Assembly: GCA_033782935.1 (NCBI GenBank)
Contig: JAWQEG010001306.1
Coordinates: 2,356,001-2,420,000, forward strand
Length of the DNA stretch: 64,000 nt
Source of the DNA: Petrolisthes cinctipes
Taxonomy: Eukaryota; Arthropoda; Malacostraca; Decapoda; Porcellanidae
Reading direction: 5' to 3'
In this document: one piece after another, positions 1 through 6,050 of the stretch
Layout of the letters: each line of letters starts with the position of its first letter
Position numbering within the stretch: the stretch's first letter is position 1
Position numbers and translations under genes: made by a program
Notes under the pieces: model-generated
The model's input: only the letters and a program-made list of their open reading frames with translations
Database searches by the model: none
What the model was told of the DNA's origin: nothing

Positions 1-615
1 TCGATATTTTTGGTGCCCAAAGTCAATATGTGCATGTATCTTCTGTACCCGTTTATATCTCAAATTCAGGCTCAAAACACCCGAAAATTCAATATTTTGG
101 GGTCCCAGAAGCAATCTGTACAGTGCTAGAATATTTTCAAAATATAGGCTCAAAACATGCTAAAAATCGATCTTTTAGGTGCCAAAAAGTCGATATCTCA
201 AATACAGTCCCAAAACACCCGAAAATTCGATATTTAGGGGTCCCAGAAGCGATCTGTACATGCCTACTCCGTGTTAGAGTATTTTCAAAATACATGCTCA
301 AAAACATACTGAAAAACGATCTTTTAGGTGCACAAAAGTCGATATGTGCATGCATCTTCAGTACCCGTTTATATCTCAAATTCAGGCTCAAAACACCCGA
401 AAATTCAATATTTTGGGGTCCCAGAAGCAATCTGTACATGCCTACTCAGTGTTAGAGTATTTTCAAAATACAGGCCCAAAACATGCTGAAAATCGATATT
501 TTAGATGCCCAAAGTCAATATGTGCATGTATCTTCTGTACCCGTTTATATCTCAAATTCAGGCTCAAAACACCCGAAAATTCAATATTTTGGGGTCCCAG
601 AAGCAATCTGTACAT
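1..615 (+). repeat. Segmental copy 1 at offset 4962 bp
   Basis: This stretch matches 4963-5577, including rare variants: an extra A in CTCAAAAACATACTG, CTGAAAAACGATC instead of CTGAAAATCGATC, and CAAATACAGTCCC instead of CAAATTCAGTCCC. The match stops where this copy has CATGCCTACAC and the other has the 10-bp deletion. The left end is cut by the window edge, so the full duplicated length is unknown. Confidence 0.85.
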
Positions 616-1263
616 GCCTACACAGTGCTAGAATATTTTCAAAATATAGGCTAAAAACATGCTAAAAATCGACATTTTAGGTGCCAAAAAATCTATATCT
701 CAAATTCAGTCCCAAAACACCCGAAAATTCGATATTTATAGGTCCCAGAAGGTATCTGTACATGCTTACTCCGTGTTAGAGTATTTTCTAAATACAGGCC
801 AAAAACATACTGAAAATCGATCTTTTAGGTGCCCAAAAGTCGATATGTGCATGCATCTTCTGTACCCGTTTATATCTCAAATTCTGGCCCTAAACACCCG
901 AAAATTCGATATTTTGGGGTTCCAGAAGCGATCTGTACATGCCTACTCCGTGTTAGAGTATTTTCAAAATTCAGGCCCAAAACATGCTGAAAATCGATAT
1001 TTTTGGTGCCCAAAGTCAATATGTGCATGTATCTTCTGTACCCGTTTATATCTCAAATTCAGGCTCAAAACACCCGAAAATTCAATATTTTGGGGTCCTA
1101 GAAGCAATCTGTACAGTGCTAGAATATTTTCAAAATATAGGCTAAAAACATGCTAAAAATCGATCTTTTAGGTGCCAAAAAGTCGATATCTCAAATTCAG
1201 TCCCAAAACACCCGAAAATTCGATATTTAGGGGTCCCAGAAGCGATCTGTACATGCCTACTCC

Positions 1264-1440
1264 GTGTTAGAGAATTTTCAAAATACATGCTCAAAACATA
1301 CTGAAAATCGATCTTTTAGGTGCACAAAAGTCGATATGTGCATGCATCTTCAGTACCCGTTTATATCTCAAATTCATGCTCAAAACACCCGAAAATTCAA
1401 TATTTTGGGGTCCCAGAAGCAATCTGTACATGCCTACTCA
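1264..1440 (+). repeat. Monomer type a (177 bp), first unit of the 501-bp trimer
   Basis: Reference copy of the first monomer of the hexamer. Diagnostic features are ATACATGCTCAAAACATACTG in shortened form (ACATGCTC then CATACTG), GGTGCACAAAAGTCG, CATGCATCTTCAGTACCC, and the linked states ATTCAATATT and AGCAATCTG near the end. This copy carries AGAATTTTC instead of the commoner AGTATTTTC, and CATGCTC in place of CAGGCTC in its second half. Type a recurs throughout the window and is the monomer that most often follows a 148-bp monomer. Its length of 177 is a multiple of three, so one + strand frame stays open through it. Confidence 0.9.
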
Positions 1441-1616
1441 GTGTTAGAGTATTTTCAAAATACAGGCCCAAAACATGCTGAAAATCGATATTTTAGATGC
1501 CCAAAGTCAATATGTGCATGTATCTTCTGTACCCGTTTATATCTCAAATTCAGGCTCAAAACACCCGAAAATTCAATATTTTGGGGTCCCAGAAGCAATC
1601 TGTACATGCCTACACA
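1441..1616 (+). repeat. Monomer type b (176 bp), middle unit of the 501-bp trimer
   Basis: Diagnostic features are ATACAGGCCCAAAACATGCTG, read as CAGGCCC then CATGCTG, followed by GATATTTTAGATGCCC and GTCAATATGTGCATGTATC. It has one A fewer than type d at CCCAAAGTC, which gives 176 rather than 177 bp. It ends CATGCCTACACA just before the GTGCTAG start of the 148-bp monomer. GTCAATAT here against GTCGATAT in types a and d is one of the CpG-to-CpA differences between monomer types. Confidence 0.9.
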
Positions 1617-1764
1617 GTGCTAGAATATTTTCAAAATATAGGCTAAAAACATGCTAAAAATCGACATTTTAGGTGCCAAAAAATCGATATCTCAAATTCA
1701 GTCCCAAAACACCCGAAAATTCGATATTTATAGGTCCCAGAAGGTATCTGTACATGCTTACTCC
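1617..1764 (+). repeat. Monomer type c (148 bp, internally deleted), last unit of the 501-bp trimer
   Basis: It starts GTGCTAGAATATTTTC and has ATATAGGCTAAAAACATGC, then CGACATTTTAGG, CAAAAAATCGATATCTC and AGAAGGTATCTG. It lacks the 29 bp that lie between GATAT and CTCAAATTC in full-length monomers, so GTCGATAT-type sequence runs straight into CTCAAATTC at 1690/1691. The ATCGAT palindrome usually present in the first half is changed to ATCGAC here, but a new ATCGAT has appeared next to the deletion point. Each of the six reference monomers therefore still carries one ATCGAT. Confidence 0.9.
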
Positions 1765-1853
1765 GTGTTAGAGTATTTTCTAAATACAGGCCAAAAACAT
1801 ACTGAAAATCGATCTTTTAGGTGCCCAAAAGTCGATATGTGCATGCATCTTCT
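1765..1853 (+). repeat. First subunit (about 89 bp) of a 177-bp monomer
   Basis: It runs from GTGTTAGAG to CATCTTCT. It lines up with the second half of the same monomer without a gap for the first 35 positions, with GGCC falling at positions 25-28 of both halves. Shared blocks are AAACA, GAAAAT, CGAT, TTTT, CCC, CGAT, TGT and CATGC in the same order. Counted by hand, about 60 of 90 columns match, with three one-base gaps. Confidence 0.75.
1835..1848. other. Alternating purine-pyrimidine tract with TGCATGCA palindrome
   Basis: ATATGTGCATGCAT alternates purine and pyrimidine for 14 bases and contains the perfect 8-bp palindrome TGCATGCA (1840-1847). The palindrome is in types a and d. In types b and e it reads TGCATGTA, which keeps the alternation but breaks the palindrome. 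Types c and f lack the GTGCATGCAT part because of the 29-bp deletion. Alternating tracts and short dyads can adopt non-B structures under supercoiling, but no effect is demonstrated here. Confidence 0.6.
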
Positions 1854-1941
1854 GTACCCGTTTATATCTCAAATTCTGGCCCTAAACACCCGAAAATTCG
1901 ATATTTTGGGGTTCCAGAAGCGATCTGTACATGCCTACTCC
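1854..1941 (+). repeat. Second subunit (about 88 bp) of a 177-bp monomer
   Basis: It runs from GTACCCG to CCTACTCC and is the diverged partner of 1765-1853. Corresponding elements are GGCCCTAAACA for GGCCAAAAACA, GAAAATTCGAT for GAAAATCGAT, GGTCCCAGAAG for GGTGCCCAAAAG, and CTGTACATGCCT for ATGTGCATGCAT. The match implies that the monomer arose by duplication of a unit of about 88 bp, after which the halves diverged before the present higher-order repeat formed. Confidence 0.75.
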
Positions 1942-2107
1942 GTGTTAGAGTATTTTCAAAATTCAGGCCCAAAACATGCTGAAAATCGATATTTTTGGTG
2001 CCCAAAGTCAATATGTGCATGTATCTTCTGTACCCGTTTATATCTCAAATTCAGGCTCAAAACACCCGAAAATTCAATATTTTGGGGTCCTAGAAGCAAT
2101 CTGTACA
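1942..2107 (+). repeat. Monomer type e (166 bp, end-deleted), middle unit of the 491-bp trimer
   Basis: It resembles type b but has ATTCAGGCCCAAAAC, GATATTTTTGGTGCCC, and ends CTGTAC directly followed by AGTGCTAG. The ten bases ATGCCTACAC found at the end of type b are missing at 2106/2107, next to a short ACA repeat. This deletion alone turns a 501-bp trimer into a 491-bp trimer. Monomers with a type-e body but without the deletion occur elsewhere, for example at 15962-16137, so the body type and the deletion are separable. Confidence 0.9.
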
Positions 2108-2255
2108 GTGCTAGAATATTTTCAAAATATAGGCTAAAAACATGCTAAAAATCGATCTTTTAGGTGCCAAAGAGTCGATATCTCAAATTCAGTCCCAAAA
2201 CACCCGAAAATTCGATATTTAGGGGTCCCAGAAGCGATCTGTACATGCCTACTCC
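2108..2255 (+). repeat. Monomer type f (148 bp, internally deleted), last unit of the 491-bp trimer
   Basis: It starts GTGCTAGAATATTTTC like type c and has the same 29-bp loss, at 2181/2182, but reads CGATCTTTTAGGTGCC and GATATTTAGGGGTCCC with AGCGATCTG. Types c and f therefore descend from one deleted ancestor and diverged later. This copy has a private change, CAAAGAGTCG for CAAAAAGTCG, that is absent from the matching position 6131-6140 in the duplicated copy. Confidence 0.9.
2177..2187. other. Breakpoint of the 29-bp deletion that defines 148-bp monomers
   Basis: GATAT is joined to CTCAAATTC. In full-length monomers the missing segment begins GTGCATGCATC and ends CCCGTTTATAT. ATAT is present on both sides of the lost piece, as expected for slippage or microhomology-mediated loss. 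The loss spans the junction of the two 88-bp subunits. All 148-bp monomers I inspected share the same breakpoint, so it happened once and spread with the higher-order repeat. Confidence 0.8.
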
Positions 2256-4962
2256 GTGTTAGAGAATTTTCAAAATACATGCTCAAAACATACTGAAAAT
2301 CGATCTTTTAGGTGCACAAAAGTCGATATGTGCATGCATCTTCAGTACCCGTTTATATCTCAAATTCAGGCTCAAAACACCCGAAAATTCAATATTTTGG
2401 GGTCCCAGAAGCAATCTGTACATGCCTACTCAGTGTTAGAGTATTTTCAAAATACAGGCCCAAAACATGCTGAAAATCGATATTTTAGATGCCCAAAGTC
2501 AATATGTGCATGTATCTTCTGTACCCGTTTATATCTCAAATTCAGGCTCAAAACACCCGAAAATTCAATATTTTGGGGTCCCAGAAGCAATCTGTACATG
2601 CCTACACAGTGCTAGAATATTTTCAAAATATAGGCTAAAAACATGCTAAAAATCGACATTTTAGGTGCCAAAAAATCGATATCTCAAATTCAGTCCCAAA
2701 ACACCCGAAAATTCGATATTTATAGGTCCCAGAAGGTATCTGTACATGCTTACTCCGTGTTAGAGTATTTTCTAAATACAGGCCAAAAACATACTGAAAA
2801 TCGATCTTTTAGGTGCCCAAAAGTCGATATGTGCATGCATCTTCTGTACCCGTTTATATCTCAAATTCTGGCCCTAAACACCCGAAAATTCGATATTTTG
2901 GGGTTCCAGAAGCGATCTGTACATGCCTACTCCGTGTTAGAGTATTTTCAAAATTCAGGCCGAAAACATGCTGAAAATCGATATTTTTGGTGCCCAAAGT
3001 CAATATGTGCATGTATCTTCTGTACCCGTTTATATCTCAAATTCAGGCTCAAAACACCCGAAAATTCAATATTTTGGGGTCCTAGAAGCAATCTGTACAG
3101 TGCTAGAATATTTTCAAAATATAGGCTAAAAACATGCTAAAAATCGATCTTTTAGGTGCCAAAAAGTCGATATCTCAAATTCAGTCCCAAAACACCCGAA
3201 AATTCGATATTTAGGGGTCCCAGAAGCGATCTGTACATGCCTACTCCGTGTTAGAGAATTTTCAAAATACATGCTCAAAACATACTGAAAATCGATCTTT
3301 TAGGTGCACAAAAGTCGATATGTGCATGCATCTTCAGTACCCGTTTATATCTCAAATTCAGGCTCAAAACACCCGAAAATTCAATATTTTGAGGTCCCAG
3401 AAGCAATCTGTATATGCCTACTCAGTGTTAGAGTATTTTCAAAATACAGGCCCAAAACATGCTGAAAATCGATATTTTAGATGCCCAAAGTCAATATGTG
3501 CATGTATCTTCTGTACCCGTTTATATCTCAAATTCAGGCTCAAAACACCCGAAAATTCAATATTTTGGGGTCCCAGAAGCAATCTGTACATTGCTAGAAT
3601 ATTTTCAAAATATAGGCTAAAAACATGCTAAAAATCGATCTTTTAGGTGCCAAAAAGTCGATATCTCAAATTCAGTCCCAAAACACCCGAAAATTCGATA
3701 TTTAGGGGTCCCAGAAGCGATCTGTACATGCCTACTCCGTGTTAAAGTATTTTCAAAATACATGCTCAAAACATACTGAAAATCGATCTTTTAGGTGCAC
3801 AAAAGTCGATATGTGCATGCATCTTCAGTACCCGTTTATATCTCAAATTCAGGCTCAAAACACCCGAAAATTAAATATTTTGGGGTCCCAGAAGCAATCT
3901 GTACATGCCTACTCAGTGTTAGAGTATTTTCAAAATACAGGCCCAAAACATGCTGAAAATCGATATTTTTGGTGCCCGAAGTCAATATGTGCATGTATCT
4001 TCTGTACCCGTTTATATCTCAAATTCAGGCTCAAAACACCCGAAAATTCAATATTTTGGGGTCCCAGAAGCAATCTGTACATGCCTACACAGTGCTAGAA
4101 TATTTTCAAAATATAGGCTAAAAACATGCTAAAAATCGACATTTTAGGTGCCAAAAAATCGATATCTCAAATTCAGTCCCAAAACACCCGAAAATTCGAT
4201 ATTTAGAGGTCCCAGAAGGTATCTGTACATGCCTACTCCGTGTTAGAGTATTTTCAAAATACAGGCCAAAAACATACTGAAAATCGATCTTTTAGGTGCA
4301 CAAAAGTCGATATGTGCATGCATCTTCTGTACCCGTTTATATCTCAAATTCTGGCCCTAAACACCCGAAAATTCGATATTTTCGTGTCCCAGAAGCGATC
4401 TGTACATGCCTACTCCGTGTTAGAGTATTTTCAAAATTCAGGCCCAAAACATGCTGAAAATCGATATTTTTGGTGCCCAAAGTCAATATGTGCATGTATC
4501 TTCTGTACCCGTTTATATCTCAAATTCAGGCTCAAAACACCCGAAAATTCAATATTTTGGGGTCCCAGAAGCAATCTGTACATGCCTACTCAGTGTTAGA
4601 ATATTTTCAAAATGTAGGCTAAAAACATGCTAAAAATCGATCTTTTAGGTGCCAAAAAGTCGATATCTCAAATTCAGTCCCAAAACACCCGAAAATTCGA
4701 TATTTAGGGGTCCCAGAAGCGATCTGTACATGCCTACTCCGTGTTAGAGTATTTTCAAAAATACATGCTCAAAACATACTGAAAATCGATCTTTTAGGTG
4801 CACATAAGTCGATATGTGCATGCATCTTCAGTACCCGTTTATATCTCAAATTCAGGCTCAAAACACCCGAAAATTCAATATTTTGGGGTCCCAGAAGCGA
4901 TCTGTACATGCCTACTCCGTGTTAGAGTATTTTCAAAATTCAGGCCCAAAACATGCTGAAAA

Positions 4963-5577
4963 TCGATATTTTTGGTGCCCAAAGTCAATATGTGCATGTA
5001 TCTTCTGTACCCGTTTATATCTCAAATTCAGGCTCAAAACACCCGAAAATTCAATATTTTGGGGTCCCAGAAGCAATCTGTACAGTGCTAGAATATTTTC
5101 AAAATATAGGCTCAAAACATGCTAAAAATCGATCTTTTAGGTGCCAAAAAGTCGATATCTCAAATACAGTCCCAAAACACCCGAAAATTCGATATTTAGG
5201 GGTCCCAGAAGCGATCTGTACATGCCTACTCCGTGTTAGAGTATTTTCAAAATACATGCTCAAAAACATACTGAAAAACGATCTTTTAGGTGCACAAAAG
5301 TCGATATGTGCATGCATCTTCAGTACCCGTTTATATCTCAAATTCAGGCTCAAAACACCCGAAAATTCAATATTTTGGGGTCCCAGAAGCAATCTGTACA
5401 TGCCTACTCAGTGTTAGAGTATTTTCAAAATACAGGCCCAAAACATGCTGAAAATCGATATTTTAGATGCCCAAAGTCAATATGTGCATGTATCTTCTGT
5501 ACCCGTTTATATCTCAAATTCAGGCTCAAAACACCCGAAAATTCAATATTTTGGGGTCCCAGAAGCAATCTGTACAG
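4963..5577 (+). repeat. Segmental copy 2 at offset 4962 bp
   Basis: Partner of 1-615, sharing the AAAAACGATC and CAAATACAGTCCC variants. It lies between the two copies of the 3960-bp-offset duplication, so the local order is hexamers, this block, then hexamers again. That is what repeated unequal exchange would leave. Confidence 0.85.
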
Positions 5578-6050
5578 TGCTAGAATATTTTCAAAATATA
5601 GGCTAAAAACATGCTAAAAATCGATCTTTTAGGTGCCAAAAAGTCGATATCTCAAATTCAGTCCCAAAACACCTGAAAATTCGATATTTAGGGGTCCCAG
5701 AAGCGATCTGTACATGCCTACTCCGTGTTAGAGTATTTTCAAAATACATGCTCAAAACATACTGAAAATCGATCTTTTAGGTGCACAAAAGTCGATATGT
5801 GCATGCATCTTCAGTACCCGTTTATATCTCAAATTCAGGCTCAAAACACCCGAAAATTCAATATTTTGGGGTCCCAGAAGCAATCTGTACATGCCTACAC
5901 AGTGCTAGAATATTTTCAAAATATAGGCCCAAAACATGCTGAAAATCGACATTTTAGGTGCCCAAAGTCAATATGTGCATGTATCTTCTGTACCCGTTTA
6001 TATCTCAAATTCAGGCTCAAAACACCCGAAAATTCAATATTTTGGGGTCC
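5411..6050 (+). repeat. Segment repeated at 9380-10019 and, in part, near 11126
   Basis: The rare state CACCTGAAAATTCG (T at 5674 instead of C) recurs at 9643 and 11126, at offsets of 3969 and then 1483 bp. The trimer starting at 5725 also shares with 9694 the unusual order in which an a-type monomer is followed by a mosaic with ATATAGGCCC and CGACATTTTAGGTGCCC. The match ends at 6051, where this copy reads GGTCCTAG. Confidence 0.8.

Larger units (their letters stand above)
1765..1941 (+). repeat. Monomer type d (177 bp), first unit of the 491-bp trimer
   Basis: Diagnostic features are CAGGCCAAAAACATACTG, GGTGCCCAAAAGTCG, CATCTTCTGTACCCG, AAATTCTGGCCCTAAACAC, and the linked states ATTCGATATT and AGCGATCTG. 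It retains CpG at all three sites where types b and e read CpA, so it may be closer to the ancestral state. That is an inference. This copy has TTTTCTAAATAC where the commoner form is TTTTCAAAATAC. It is the clearest monomer for seeing the two internal subunits of about 88 bp. Confidence 0.9.
449..3590 (+). repeat. Run of 992-bp hexameric higher-order repeats
   Basis: The order a-b-c-d-e-f (177+176+148+177+166+148 = 992 bp) occupies 1264-2255 and 2256-3247 in full. It is preceded by a b-f partial at 449-1263 and followed by the start of another at 3248-3590. Copies differ at only a few bases that I could find: ATCTATAT near 700, CATGCTC near 1378, AGAGTCG near 2173 and GGCCGAAAAC near 2960. 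On the right the pattern ends where the b-type monomer at 3425 carries the 10-bp end deletion. A further complete hexamer lies at 6216-7207. Confidence 0.9.
1997..4898 (+). repeat. 2.9-kb segment, copy 1 of the 3960-bp-offset duplication
   Basis: It matches 5957-8858 base for base except at a handful of sites: AGAGTCG near 2173, GGCCGAAAAC near 2960, TTAAATATT near 3873, GATATTTTTGGTGCCCG near 3965 and CACATAAG near 4804. Shared rare states confirm common descent: GAGGTCCC and CTGTATATGCC near 3390-3415, GTACATTGCTAG near 3587, TTTTCGTGTCCC near 4380 and AAAATGTAGG near 4611. It ends at 4898, where copy 2 switches from AGCG to AGCA. Confidence 0.9.

Noticed and set aside
137..439. Minus-strand open frames of 60-100 codons
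   Set aside because: They are reverse-complement shadows of the same repeat, recur at satellite spacing (for example 5099-5401), and have no independent support.
30..455. Open frames of 60-197 codons, mostly on the + strand, as protein-coding genes
   Set aside because: They recur with the monomer period, nearly all stop in the 148-bp monomers (TGCTAA), overlap one another in shifted frames, and most begin at the GTG of the monomer start or at internal in-frame ATGs. There are no recognisable domains, unique flanks, promoters or splice signals.
1111..1125. TATTTT-type AT-rich blocks as promoters or terminators
   Set aside because: They occur in every monomer in a 37% GC sequence and have no associated gene. 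Nothing distinguishes one copy from the others.
1840..1847. TGCATGCA as a plant RY (CATGCA) seed-gene regulatory element
   Set aside because: The motif matches, but it repeats in every a and d monomer with no gene nearby. There is no reason to read it as a promoter element.
1857..1871. Functional CENP-B box
   Set aside because: Only 7 of 9 core bases match, and the two failures fall in the TTCG half. Kept only as a low-interest observation.
449..3590. Bacterial or phage origin for the window (ORF-dense, compact)
   Set aside because: 64 kb of monotonous tandem repeat with higher-order structure and no gene is not compatible with a bacterial or phage genome segment.
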